Source of the DNA: Flaveria trinervia
Lineage: Eukaryota > Streptophyta > Magnoliopsida > Asterales > Asteraceae
Length of the DNA: 64,000 nucleotides
NCBI GenBank assembly: GCA_025506515.1
Contig: CM046458.1
Coordinates: forward strand, 42,420,731 to 42,484,730
Direction of reading: 5' to 3'
Each line of letters opens with the position of its first letter. Positions within the stretch are counted from its first letter, which is position 1. The translations under genes and the position numbers were made by a program. Positions 12,147-22,012 of the stretch are shown here, piece after piece. The notes beneath the pieces were generated by a model. That model was not told the DNA's origin and made no database searches. It saw only the letters and a list, made by a program, of their open reading frames with translations.

Positions 12147-12370
12147 ATGGACACCCTTCAGTCGCATGGCCTCCATGCGACTGAACATCATGCGAATGAA
12201 CTAATGCGGATGAACACCTATGCGAATGAACATCCAGTCGTGCGAATGGACAATGCGGATGAACACCTATGCGACTGGACCTTCAGTCGTGCGAATGGAC
12301 CTTCAGTCGTGCGAATGAACCCCAATCGTGCGAATGGACCCCAATCGCACCCTAATCGGCCGTATGGCCT
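12147..12370. repeat. degenerate minisatellite in Gy1 right LTR
   Basis: Counterpart of 5325-5530, with about one more unit. Each unit has a TGCGAATG-type core containing one CpG. Confidence 0.85.
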
Positions 12371-12987
12371 CCATTCGGCCTCCAGTTGGTCGCCTAGCCC
12401 TAACTGATGCAGAATGCAGTTCATCCCGACTGCAGCCAAGGGTTTTCGGCCTCCAAACTCATCGAGGGTTTTCGGCCTCCAAACTCATCTAAACCCATTT
12501 TAAGCCTAAATCGACCATCCTAAACCTTAGGGATGCATACCATAACATTATTCAAGCACAACCAAGCAAGAAATCAAGCCCCAATCGGGTCCTACGCATA
12601 CATACACTCATACATACGAGTTTTCACCAAAAACGCGAAAAAGGGTTTTCAGATGTGTTCCAGCCTCAAAATCATTCAAAAACATGTAAAAGAGGGGTCC
12701 TAGAACTCACCTAAACGAGCACAACGACAAGAGCTTCGATTTGGCTTGCTTCACGACGATTTTGGCGACCCGAACCGACCCGAACTGTCACTTTTCCTCT
12801 TTTTCTCTCTTCTCCTCTCTAAGAACTTGAAATGTGGGGTGTGTGGGGAGAGTGGGCTGCCCTCTCCCTACTAATATCACCACATTTCCCAACTTTTCTT
12901 CGTTGGCGAGTTTGGTCTCTCGACTTTTGGACTTTATTTCTTTTCTTTCTTCACCGGCTTCAAAATAATAAATATTCGAGTATTACA

Positions 12988-12992
12988 TATAG
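12988..12992. repeat. target-site duplication of Gy1, right copy
   Basis: TATAG, identical to 4274-4278. Confidence 0.9.
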
Positions 12993-13935
12993 TGTAGTGA
13001 TGACATATTGGAAAACATAAAGAAAGTCCTTTTAAACATTAGAAAATTATAAACATATAATTATAAAAATGGTTTGGTCACATATAGGCAAAAAAAAGGC
13101 TTTTCCAAACAAATGTTAGGTTTTTAATACATGATATTGCAAATTTTATAATTGTTTCAATAAATATAAAGCATGAAATTTGCAATTGAATTTCTGATAT
13201 TAAAATTAGCTAACCCAATTATTAAAATGTTTAGATGGCCTCAATTATCTCTCCCTGTAATAAGAGTATGACAAATAATATGTTAACTTATATGACAAAC
13301 TAATGAAAATCTAAAATCATAGTATGATCTATCTACTCATCATGTTAAACAAAATATATAAGAGGTTAGTAAATTTTCATCTTGATGATAACAAATCCAA
13401 CTTGGAAAGGGGTAATAGAAACATATGTTTATGATATTAGATATCAAGTATATTGAAACATATATATCTTGTAAATAAGTAATAATACTTGGCGTAGGTC
13501 TCGTATTCATTTATGGATCTTCAAGTTCACGTCAACACCACCTTGCAAAGTTCGGAATCCAAAGCTAGATGTGTGTGTGGTTCAAGCAGAGAAACAAACA
13601 TATACATAAACAATATAACATAATATGTAAATATCAATCAAAATTGTTATTCCAAACTAGATTAGTATAACAAGTTCTCTCACTATTGTTCAATTCAACT
13701 CTACAAATAATGATCTCTAATCTATTTATACTAATCAAAATATGCAGGTAAGTTTCATTATAACAACATAATCGAAATTACCTAACTAATTTTATTCCAA
13801 GCAGAATCGACAAATTTCACTTCAGCATTACAAAATTCAAACATTAACAACTTTTGACTAACATACAGGTATACCAAAACAAACATTACAAAAGACAACC
13901 AATACTATTAACACATAACCGAATAAGCCCCAACA
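12993..13935. other. intergenic AT-rich DNA, possible LTR remnant
   Basis: No gene seen. The part from about 13480 to 13935 has a mixed-composition look and ends in CCCCAACA, which would suit the end of a small LTR. I could not find a matching start or target-site duplication, so no element is called. Confidence 0.5.
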
Positions 13936-14245
13936 CTCGGTAAGATTTCATATGGGAAACTGTAATGCTAGCCAAATAAATTAACCAACAATAGAAAAAG
14001 AAATATTAGCAATCGTAAAAAGTGTTTTAAATTTCAGGATGATTTATATGATCAAAATTTGCAATAAAAACTGATTCTCAGGCACTATGTTCAATAAATA
14101 TCTTAAGCACGATGTTTCAAAGTAACTTTTTGCTAGATGGCAAGCTAATTCAGTCCCATTTAATTTTGAAATGTTTATAAAGAAGACATTGAAAATGGTC
14201 TGCTGATTTGATTTTTACTTGGAATATTTAACATCGCAAGAGACA
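13936..14245 (+). pseudogene. endogenous caulimovirid RNase H relic
   Basis: The end of a pararetrovirus polymerase, badly decayed. One frame shows PTIEKEILAIVKSVLNFQDD at about 13990-14050, the hallmark Glu-containing RNase H motif of Caulimoviridae, then KTDSQALCS (the Asp motif) and, in another frame, FARWQA-like residues near 14130. The C-terminal motif reads DFYLEYLTSQE near 14210, where an Arg/Glu-containing motif is usual. Several stops and at least two frameshifts are present. This is an old integrated viral copy with no coding potential. Retroelement RNase H was considered, but the motif style is caulimovirid. Confidence 0.65.
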
Positions 14246-14660
14246 AAAAATAAAGGTCTAGTTGGAATAGCATCTGTCAATTTGATAGAAAAAATTATTA
14301 GTTTATCAACTGTAGATATTCATACAATAAAGATCTATGGCAAACAAAATGATTTTTCTTTATACATTAATGATAAACTCATGGATGAAGAGGTTTCTCT
14401 CTTAATAGGGGAGGAAGAGGAGACATAATAATTGCTCAAATTGAAAACCAAAGGCTTATAGCCTCAAATATTACAAATAATGCATCGTCTTTCAGTTCAA
14501 CCCAAGGAAGAAGAGAAAATTATTTATATAAGGAATTGATAGCTTACAAAGCTTTAAAACCCAATGAGAAGAAAATAGAATCATATACCAAGATAGTTAC
14601 CGAAGAATTTCATAGAAGGGTTTTTGAGCACAAACCTCAACAATGAGATAATGCTGCCCC
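14246..14660 (+). pseudogene. coding relic downstream of the caulimovirid RNase H
   Basis: The open frame that covers the RNase H end continues with GLVGIASVNLIEKIISLSTV, a KIYGKQNDFSLYIND stretch and an acidic end at 14428. After a stop and a frame change, a second piece reads IIAQIENQRLIASNI and later FHRRVFEHKPQQ, up to about 14645. In some endogenous pararetroviruses another ORF follows the polymerase, which fits the position; I do not recognise the protein itself. It is cut by the hAT-like element at 14684, and similar coding-like sequence resumes after 15281. Confidence 0.4.
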
Positions 14661-14675
14661 TTAAAAATAAAAACT

Positions 14676-14683
14676 TAGAGATA
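14676..14683. repeat. possible 8-bp TSD of hAT-like element, left copy
   Basis: TAGAGATA; the right flank 15281-15288 is TTGAGATG, matching 6 of 8 bases. An 8-bp duplication is the hAT size. Confidence 0.4.
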
Positions 14684-15280
14684 CAGGGCCGGTCCCAAGG
14701 ATTTTAATACCCTGGACGAGCCTGAAAAAAGGTCTATGGGCCCTAATGACTTAAATTATATAAACTAATTTTTTTTAATGAAAAGAAATTTTTAGCAATA
14801 AACATAATAATATCATAGTATTATAATAACATACAGTAATAGTTAATCAATAACTCTTAAATCACTCCTGGCATTATTGATAGCAAATTGGTTTATAACA
14901 TATTCGTAGTTTATAGTATATGATATATCGCTTTCGATAGCTATTATCGTCAATCCGCTAAGTTTTTCTTTAGACACGTGGATCGTATGTAAGATTTCAA
15001 GTTTGAATAGAACAAAATTTGTGGTATAATTTAATTTGTGGACTTTAATTACAATCAAAATTTAAATATTCTAGTGGGCTATTAGTTGAGTAATTGGGTT
15101 AAAAAAATGGGCTAAAAATTTAGTTTAAAACATAATAGGGTTAAGTTTTTAGTTCTATTATACCTTATAATTTTTTTATAATTATATATATATACATAAT
15201 TTGAAAAATTTTGTGCCTTCTGAGTGAGTGAGTGGGTCCTGGACAGAAGTCCATTCCACCCCTCCTCAGGGCCGGTAGTG
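14684..15280. mobile_element. hAT-like non-autonomous DNA transposon
   Basis: 597 bp, beginning CAGGGCCGGTCCC and ending GGGCCGGTAGTG. If the right end descends from GGGCCGGCCCTG, the two ends form a short terminal inverted repeat, typical of a common plant hAT-like family. Subterminal G/C-rich blocks at both ends and an AT-rich middle also fit. The ends are flanked by an imperfect 8-bp duplication. No transposase. It sits inside the caulimovirid relic. Confidence 0.5.
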
Positions 15281-15932
15281 TTGAGATGGGAAGATCAGCC
15301 ATGGAACATAATCAAAAGGTACCTCGATACAACTTCATGTGTTGTTGGTTCATAAAAACAGCAAAAGCATCATGAGAATATTCTCAGAATAATTGGATCG
15401 TGTGAATTTAGAGAGTTAATATGCAAAACTCAACCGTGGAGATTGATGCAAAGATATAAGGATACAACTTCATATGTTGCCGATTCCTGTAAATGGAAAA
15501 AGTATTATGAGCATATTCTTAATAAGAATTTCTTAAAAGTACTAGTTCTTGTGAATTTAATCATTATACGACTTTCACTTACAATTTAGCAAAGTTATAA
15601 TAAAGTCCTAATAGAATATAATTATTGGGTTTATATATATGTGTTTCATAAAACTTCCTTATATGTAAACAAAAATAAAAAAAACATTCATGGTTTTTAA
15701 AGTGAACTTCATACACTAGATATTTAATCGATTTTTCCTATGGACTAATGCATTTTTAGACTACCTTGTTAACATGACACGACACAAAACTACAAAGGTT
15801 TTATATTCGAGCTTAACAATTTTCGTATTATTAACAGGTTGACACGTTTGAACAAGATAAAATCTGTGTTTGAACAAATTAAATACATGTTAACCTATCA
15901 AGATCTCTTAAGAACCTTTTATAATTTTATTA
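15281..15932. other. sequence between hAT-like element and LTR array, with an imperfect duplication
   Basis: Two imperfect copies of a segment with the core GATACAACTTCATRTGTTG are present at about 15325-15400 and 15460-15530. The first copy continues the plus-strand coding flavour of the relic before 14684, so this may be the interrupted continuation of the caulimovirid-like relic. Beyond 15560 I see nothing recognisable. Confidence 0.4.
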
Positions 15933-16232
15933 TGATAGGTTCAAATGGATCGATCTATGATTGATATCAAACAATTGACAATAATATGAACAATGTAATC
16001 AAACAAATAAAATATCAAAAAAATTCATAGAGTTTTCATTGATATCAGTTGGATTACAAAGTGCAAATTGAGAGAAAAATATCTAAAAGTTTGTTTTCTG
16101 CACATACAAAGCAATCCTATTTATACTAATAATCAAGAAAACAAAAAGGAACATATATTTATACAATAAGTCCCTAATCTATGACAAAATTTATCTAAAG
16201 ACTAAAATGCTAATCTTTCAAGGTTTTTAACA
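15933..16232 (-). repeat. small element LTR copy 1
   Basis: 300 bp, TGATAGGTTCAAATGG... to ...TTTTTAACA. TG...CA ends. Followed by the polypurine tract at 16235-16245. Confidence 0.85.
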
Positions 16233-16234
16233 AT

Positions 16235-16245
16235 ACCCCCCCTAA
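16235..16245 (-). other. small element polypurine tract 1
   Basis: Minus strand reads TTAGGGGGGGT immediately inside LTR copy 1. Confidence 0.75.
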
Positions 16246-16260
16246 GATTCGCATTTGTCT

Positions 16261-16990
16261 TCAGTCAAAAAAAATCTTCAGGTTCTGCTTAATTTTGAAC
16301 ATCGGCTTTTCTTTATATATTTCAAATTCTTTGGGAGCTTTCTTTATTGAAGATTTGAACTTTTCAGCTAAAATTTCTTGTTCAGGCTTGGATTTATTTG
16401 TCTTGATCTCCATTGATTCTATCATTAATAATATATCTTTTGATAATCCAGCAATATCCACATTTGCATACATTTCTATTAGTTTTGAATTTTCTTTTGT
16501 ATATATCTCCAACACTCCTTTGCGAGATATTCTCATAAATTCAATATCTTTGATGTATTTCTTTATAATGTTTGCATATGCCATTGCTTTTCTCAAAGAA
16601 ATTATTTCCATTACTACATTCATCACTTTTATAATTGTCAAAAACACTTCCTGTCATTTTGTGCTTCTATCGATGATGCTTCTTCAAAAGATTGATTTGA
16701 TAAGAATGAGATATAACTTGGATGTAGAACTTTAACTTCAAACACACCAAATATACTGATCATATCATTATCCCAATCCTCCAAATTTCTTACTAACTTC
16801 AAATGAAAAGAGGATGAATCATAAAACCATCTCATAATTGGTTTTGATGATTGGTACCATCGATAACTTTAAGACCAGGATTTGTTACTTTATCAAAGTA
16901 CTTGTCACTGAATGTCTCTAAATAACAATCATCCATCTTCATATCTTCCAACTAACAACAATTGAGGCTTAATTTTGAAAAAATCAGTGT
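16261..16990 (-). pseudogene. ORF of unknown family in small LTR element, copy 1
   Basis: Two overlapping minus-strand frames (16835-16638 and 16647-16261) together cover about 190 codons with one frameshift near 16640. The sequence is hydrophilic and Lys/Glu-rich: MRWFYDSSSFHLKLVRNLED, IFGVFEVKVLHPSYISFLSN, then MRISRKGVLEIYTKENSKLI, YANVDIAGLSKDILLMIESM and an end at KQNLKIFFD. Upstream (16850-16990) reads DKYFDKVTNPGLKVIDGT. I do not recognise it. It lies where gag would be, but lacks a zinc knuckle, so a captured gene or viral ORF is equally possible. Confidence 0.6.
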
Positions 16991-17198
16991 GCGAATATGT
17001 AAAACTGTTCGAACACTAAATTTGACAAGAGCTCAGATTTGTTGATGTAAATTCACTCAATTGAGATTCAAATCATGTTTCTAGTGATGAAACACAACAA
17101 AATCATCAATTAATTGCACAATTGCGATTAAAATTACATATTCAAGTGATAAAAAATGCTCAAAATATTGTTTTTGAACTTCAATCACTGAACCGAAA

Positions 17199-17210
17199 GC
17201 TCTGATACCA
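17199..17210 (-). other. small element primer-binding site 1
   Basis: Minus strand TGGTATCAGAGC, two bases from LTR copy 2. Confidence 0.88.
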
Positions 17211-17212
17211 TT

Positions 17213-17510
17213 TGATAGGTTCAAATAGATCTAACTGTGATTGATATTAAGCAATTGACAATAATATGAACAATGTAATCAAACAAACATAATATCAGAA
17301 AAATCACAGAGTTTTCATTTTTATCAGCTGGATTACAAAGTGCAAATTGAGAGAAAAATATTTAAAAGTTCATTTTCTACACATACAAACCAATCCTATT
17401 TATACTAATAATCAAGAAAACAAAAAGGAACATATATTTATACAATAAGTCCTTAGTTAACGACAAAACTTATCTAAGACTAAAATGTTAATCTCTCAAG
17501 GTTTCTAACA
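17213..17510 (-). repeat. small element LTR copy 2
   Basis: 298 bp, about 90% or more similar by eye to copies 1 and 3. It serves as 5' LTR for the left unit and 3' LTR for the right unit. Confidence 0.85.
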
Positions 17511-17512
17511 AT

Positions 17513-17524
17513 ACTCCCCCTAAG
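17513..17524 (-). other. small element polypurine tract 2
   Basis: Minus strand reads CTTAGGGGGAGT immediately inside LTR copy 2. Confidence 0.75.
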
Positions 17525-17534
17525 ATTCGCATTT

Positions 17535-18225
17535 ATCTTCAGTCAAAAAATCTACAGGTTCTTCTTTAATTTTGAACATCGGCTTTTCTTTATACATTTA
17601 TAATTCTTTGAGAGCTTTCTTTATTGAAGATTTGAACTTTTCGGCTAAAATCCTTTTTCAAGCTTGGATTCATTTGTCATGATCTCCATTGATTCTATCA
17701 TCAACAATGTTTCTTTTGATAATCTAGCAATATCTACATTTGCATACATTTCTATTGGTTTTGAATTTCTTTTGTATATATCTTTAGCACTCCTTTACGA
17801 GATATTCTCATAAATTCAATATCTTTGATGCCTTTATTTATAAAGTTTGCATATGCCATTGCTTTTCTCAAATAAATCATTTCCATTGCTGCATTCATCA
17901 CTCTTATAATTGTCAAAAACACTTCCTGTCATTCTTTATTTCTATCGATTATACTTCTTCAAAAGATTGATTAATAAGAATGAGATATAACTTTGATGTA
18001 GAACTTTAAGTTCAAACACACCAAATATACTAATCATATCATTATCCCAATCCTCCAATTTCTTACTAACTTCAAATGAAAAGATGATGAATCATAAAAC
18101 CATCTCATAATTGGTTTTGATGATTGTGTACCATCAATAACTTTAAGACCATGATTTGTTACTTTATCAAAGTACTTGTCACTGAATGTCTCTAAATAAC
18201 AATCCTCCATCATCATATCTTCCAA
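17535..18225 (-). pseudogene. ORF of unknown family in small LTR element, copy 2
   Basis: Second copy of the ORF at 16261-16990, more broken. The N-terminal part is open at 18225-18034 (MEDMMMEDCYLETFSDKYFD, VTNHGLKVIDGTQSSKPIMR, WFYDSSSFHLKLVRN), then frames change. The DNA of the remaining part is clearly parallel to copy 1 down to about 17560. Together the copies show the protein started near MEDMMMEDCYLETF, or further upstream, and was at least about 220 residues long. Confidence 0.6.
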
Positions 18226-18470
18226 TTATAACAATTGAGGCTTAATTTTGAAAAAATCAGTGTGCAAATATGAAGAACTATTCAAACACTAAATTTGACA
18301 ACAGCTCAGATTTGTTGATGTAAATTCACTCAATTGAGATTCAAATCATGTTTCTAGTGATAAAACACAACTAAATCATCAATTAATTGTACAATTGCGA
18401 TCAAATCACATATTCAAGTGATAAAAAATGCTCAAAATATTGTTTTTGAACTTCAATCATTGAACCGAAA

Positions 18471-18482
18471 GCTCTAATACCA
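18471..18482 (-). other. small element primer-binding site 2
   Basis: Minus strand TGGTATTAGAGC, one C-to-T change from the consensus, two bases from LTR copy 3. Confidence 0.82.
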
Positions 18483-18484
18483 TT

Positions 18485-18785
18485 TGATAGGTTCAAATGG
18501 ATCGATCTGTGACTGATATCCCACAATTGACAATAATAGGATCAATGTAATCAAACAAATACAATATCAAAAAAATTCATAGAGTTTTCATTTTATCAGC
18601 TGGATTACAAAGTGCAAATTAAGATAAAAATATCTAAAAGTTTGTTTTTTTGCACATACAAAGCATTCCTATTTATACTAATAATCAAGAAAACAAAAAA
18701 GGAACATATATTTACATAATAAGTGCCTAATCTATGACAAAAGTTATGTAAAGACTAAAATACTAATCTTTCAAGGTTTCTAACA
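18485..18785 (-). repeat. small element LTR copy 3
   Basis: 301 bp, TGATAGGTTCAAATGG to GGTTTCTAACA. No polypurine tract follows on its right side, so the array ends here. Confidence 0.85.
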
Positions 18786-19330
18786 ATATAAATAAAAAAT
18801 CTTCTGTTTGTGACTAGAGCAACAATAGGAGATGCTATATCAACTAGGAAAAAATTCCATCATGCACTTCTTTTAGACATACAGTTTTGGAATATATAAC
18901 ACAGAAGCTTCCAGTGATTATAGACTCTTGCTCTGAAGAATTGTTTCTCTGGAAAATTATCAGGATGACCCATTAGCATGAATGTCTCTCTACATTCATT
19001 GAATGCGTATTCAGATATGATAGATCTTGTTCTTCATTTTCTCCCAATCTCAAAGCAGTTCTAATAGAATCTTTAGAAACTTCTATTATTCTGTCATTTG
19101 AAATGAATCCTCTTAGAACTTTTCTTCAATTATCATCATGTTCTACTTTAGCGAATCTCCAAAATCTCTTGATTAGTCTTCCATATATAACTGGTCTGAC
19201 ACATATTACATAAACATACTTGGTCCTTAGAAGAAATCTAATCATTTCTTCATAAACAACGACTTCTCTCATTTATTCATTTAGAAATGCAACAACATTG
19301 TGCTTTGGCTCAAAATTTAACTAATTCATT
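18786..19330 (-). pseudogene. relic of a retroelement accessory ORF
   Basis: On the minus strand a broken frame reads VVAFLNE, then VVYEEMIRFLLRTKYVYVIC, RPVIYGRLIKRFWRFAKVEH, VLRGFISNDRIIEVSKDSIR and TALRLGENEEQDLSYL, with stops and frameshifts after that (MGHPDNFPEKQFFRARVYNH in another frame). This resembles the N-terminal domain of the third ORF of the copia element (56442-57060: TINPTIYSNHMSEFW, VRVIRSSICGQELVISK), a domain that many plant LTR elements carry beyond pol. Function unknown. It abuts LTR copy 3 of the small element, but I cannot show that it belongs to it. Confidence 0.55.
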
Positions 19331-20061
19331 TGTCAATCACAAGAAACATGACTTAGTATAAAGGTTTTTCAAATTAGTTTCAATTTTATCAACTAAACAA
19401 ATGAATTATTTATTTACTATTATTTTAATTTTTCTTAATACAATTTTATATTTTAAAGTTTGATTAATAAAATTCAATTATTTGAACTTATTATTTAGTG
19501 ACTTAATCAATTTTAAGATATATAATCAATTAAGAATTTTGTTTCTAGATGATTTATATTCATATTTGAATCTTAGATGACTTTATCAGTTTTGAATTTT
19601 ATTTTAAAAAATTGTCAATTCAAATTTCTGTTTTATTTTATTATTATTTTGACTTTGAAATTCTTTGAATCATCAGAAATTTTTTTATGATGAACACCAT
19701 GTTTTGATGATTATAACTTGTTTGCAATGCATAATCATTGATGATTTCATGTTTAATTTGTCACAAACGAACATCTGTAATCAATAATTTCAGATTTATT
19801 CAAGTCATTAGGGTTCGAACACCCGAATAGGCTTCGAAGACCCGAATAGGGTTCAAACGCCCGATGAATGTGATGTGATAATCCACTGATTTGATGATGT
19901 ATACTCATGATATGAATCACAATCTCTAATATTACCTTATGCGATCATATATTCTTGCAATGACTGAGTAATAAGATGAATTTGGAGTTGGTCGGAACAC
20001 AGAGAATATGAACAACAGTGTAGAAGATGAAAAGTTGAATGAAATGAACTTCTGTGACAAG
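19331..20061. other. AT-rich stretch with a short three-unit tandem repeat
   Basis: No gene seen. At 19809-19868 there are three roughly 20-bp units of the type GGGTTCGAACACCCGAATAG, diverged in the second and third units. Confidence 0.55.
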
Positions 20062-20363
20062 TGTTAAATAGGTTTAAATGGATCGATCTGTGAATGATAT
20101 CAAGCAATTAACAATAATATGAACAATCTAATCATACAAACACAATATCAAAAAAATTCATAGAGTTTTCATTGATATCAATTGGATTACAAAGTGCAAA
20201 TTGAAAGAAAAATATCTAAAAGTTTGTTTTAGTACATACAAAGCAATTCTACATATACTAATAATCAAGAAAACAAAAGGAACATATATTTACACAATAA
20301 GTCCGTAATATATGACAAAACTTATCTAAAGACTAAAATGCTAATCTTTCAAGGTTTCTAACA
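20062..20363 (-). repeat. solo LTR of the small element
   Basis: About 300 bp, clearly similar to the three LTRs at 15933-18785 (AGGTTTAAATGGATCGATCT start, CAAGGTTTCTAACA end). No PBS or polypurine tract next to it, so it is a solo LTR. The exact start (20062 or a few bases later) is uncertain and no target duplication is visible. Confidence 0.8.
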
Positions 20364-20880
20364 CATTATATTTAAATTTAATAATATAATATATAATATA
20401 TGGGGCATACATATTTCTTCTGCTAAGATCATTTATTACATATTTACCCAAATTGAAATTTCAATTACATATTTCATCTTCTTGAAACATATATATTACA
20501 AATTTATATATTTTATTAAAACTAGTTTATTGAATACTATTTCACCCTTAATGAACTTATTAAATAATTATTTACGTATTTCCCTTTCTAAATCATCAAT
20601 TACATATTTCACTAAACCCTTTATATTAAATAACCTTTAATATTTATTACTCGTTTTTAAACTTGTGGTATACTAGAAGATGACTTATTTTTTTACCCGT
20701 TGAACTTTTTATATCGAACGGATATTGAATTATTTGACATTGTTTCATACTTCAAAAATACTAAAGGCTGAAACTAAAAGTCGATCAAACATGAGTAAGT
20801 TACTTTTTCATAATTTAAAAAAACACTAAAGAATCCAATAGTTGTAGACACGTAAGCCGGTAAACTTGTTATAATTCAAA
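20364..20880. other. AT-rich stretch before the large Helitron
   Basis: Nothing recognised. The base at 20880 (T on the minus strand) is the expected host base next to the Helitron end. Confidence 0.55.
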
Positions 20881-20892
20881 CTAGGTAGTTAT

Positions 20893-20910
20893 GCCGCGCG
20901 TTGCTGCGGC
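20893..20910 (-). other. Helitron 3' hairpin and CTAG terminus
   Basis: GCCGC (20893-20897) pairs with GCGGC (20906-20910) around an 8-base loop; 8 bases further on the minus strand comes CTAG (20884-20881), then T. This is the Helitron 3' end. Confidence 0.75.
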
Positions 20911-21209
20911 CAATCGAGTTTTAGCATTCCGTTGCTAAATTTTTTAACGATGAATATTGTTTTTGCATTTCAAGTTTTAGCATTTTCTTTAATGTTGCTA
21001 AACTGTTTAGCATAAATATTGGATGTCAAACGTTCTGTCAGTTGCATAAGAACATCATATATCTGTTAGGAGTGTACAATAGAGTGTAAACTGGTTGCTG
21101 CGAGTATTCTTGCCGCTGGGATTAGCGTTGCAAAAGATGGAGTTGATGATGATTGCCTGGTTTGGCGCTACAAAGGATGGTCCTAATAACAAACGATGCT
21201 ATGCATTGC

Positions 21210-21263
21210 AAAAGGCTGGTGTCTTGCAAAATAGGCAAAAGGCTCGTGTCTTGCAAAATAGGT
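21210..21263. repeat. two-copy 27-bp tandem repeat near Helitron 3' end
   Basis: Two units of AAAGGCTSGTGTCTTGCAAA plus AATAGG(C). Located between the RPA stop and the Helitron hairpin. The rest of 20911-21402 holds no gene; the plus-strand frame at 21095-21382 has no family features. Confidence 0.7.
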
Positions 21264-21402
21264 CACTGCTGTTACTAGTCTCATGTGCATATAATATGTT
21301 GTCCGCTACAAAAGTTAGTCCCCAATGCATCGTTACTATTCTTTGGTTTTCTGTTTCTGCTGAGCTTCGCATCTGTAAGTAAGTTATGTGTTTGTTTGTA
21401 AG

Positions 21403-22012
21403 CTAAAGTATTAACGTTTGTTTGGTAAAGTTGCTATTTGGTGTACCTTGTTCACGGCTTCTTTTTGGAATTTTAACGGATGGGGTTGCAGGTGCAGTTG
21501 AAGATGAGGTGGCTGGCTCTGATATGGATAGTGGTGCTTCATAGGCGTTGTTGACTGCAATCGCTTCAGTTTGGCTATCTTTCTTCGCTTGGATTTCAAA
21601 TATATGTGGCTTGTTAATTAAATCTTCTAGTTCCTCTGGCAATTGTTTTGGGTCGTTTTTGCTTTGTGAGATTATTATATCATAGAAAGCTTTGCCTACA
21701 AGTGTTGTTACAACGCCATCAAAGAAGACTGCATCTGCTGTGCAGCTATCATCAGCAATGTTGATAATTGCAAATGCAAAAATAAATGGATTAAAATTTT
21801 GTTGTTTAATTTTTTTTGTTTTTCATTTTAAAATACCGATATGAGTGTTCATCTTGAAATCCATGAGCAGGGTAGTAGTGTTTTGACCACTTTGGTACGC
21901 TTTGTGTGTGCATTTTATACATGATTCATAGTACCAGCCACCTTCAATCTTTGCTATTCTAGCTAGACATGTGTATTGTGTTTCCTGTTGTATTATATAT
22001 GTAATTTTAAAG
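21403..22012 (-). pseudogene. RPA1-like (replication protein A large subunit) C-terminal part, Helitron-borne
   Basis: RPA70-like single-stranded-DNA-binding proteins are common Helitron cargo and may protect transferred strands. After an intron acceptor (TACAACAG at about 22005) the exon reads YTCLARIAKIEGGWYYESCI and KCT, the zinc-ribbon region of the C-terminal OB domain, with a one-base frameshift (about 21905) before PKWSKHYYPAHGFQDEHSY. The next exon shows FAIINIADDSCTADAVFFDG, VVTTLVGKAFYDIIISQSKN and DPKQLPEELEDLINKPHIFE, typical of the OB-fold C-terminal half. A Ser/Pro tail ends KIPKRSREQGTPNSNFTKQT and a stop at 21403. Gy3 removed or displaced the upstream exon(s). Confidence 0.8.

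Larger units (their letters stand above)
4279..12987 (-). mobile_element. Gy1: complete Ty3/gypsy chromovirus (Tekay/Del-like), decayed
   Basis: Full-length LTR retrotransposon of 8709 bp on the minus strand. It has LTRs at both ends, a PBS matching initiator-Met tRNA next to the right LTR, a polypurine tract next to the left LTR and a perfect 5-bp TSD (TATAG). The internal region reads, from right to left, gag, protease, RT, RNase H, integrase and a chromodomain-like tail, which is the Ty3/gypsy order. The long LTRs and the chromodomain-type C-terminus suggest the Tekay (Del) lineage. Every coding module is interrupted at least once, so the copy is not autonomous. Gy2 and Gy3 have very similar proteins but clearly different LTRs. 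Confidence 0.93.
11104..12987 (-). repeat. Gy1 5' LTR (right)
   Basis: 1884 bp, from TGTAAGGCCCCG to TATTACA. It is 52 bp longer than the left LTR because of small insertions, among them an extra unit in the minisatellite near 12181 and a duplicated GAGGGTTTTCGGCCTCCAAA segment near 12464. As the 5' LTR on the minus strand it should hold the promoter; I did not assign a TATA box with confidence. Confidence 0.92.
15933..18785 (-). mobile_element. tandem array of a small LTR element: LTR-internal-LTR-internal-LTR
   Basis: Three LTRs of about 300 bp (15933-16232, 17213-17510, 18485-18785) separate two internal regions of about 975 bp, giving periods of 1280 and 1272 bp. Each internal region has a PBS at its right end (TGGTATCAGAGC or one-base variant on the minus strand) and a purine-rich tract at its left end, so the orientation is minus. 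Each carries the same ORF family. The single element (LTR + internal + LTR, about 1.58 kb) is of TRIM size. The shared middle LTR points to unequal recombination. I found no clear 5-bp target duplication around the array (TATTA versus ATATA). Confidence 0.8.

Noticed and set aside
13480..13936. A solo LTR ending CCCCAACA
   Set aside because: No TG start with a matching 5-bp duplication could be found.
21095..21382. 95-codon plus-strand frame near the Helitron 3' end
   Set aside because: It covers a local tandem repeat in a non-coding part of the Helitron and shows no domain.
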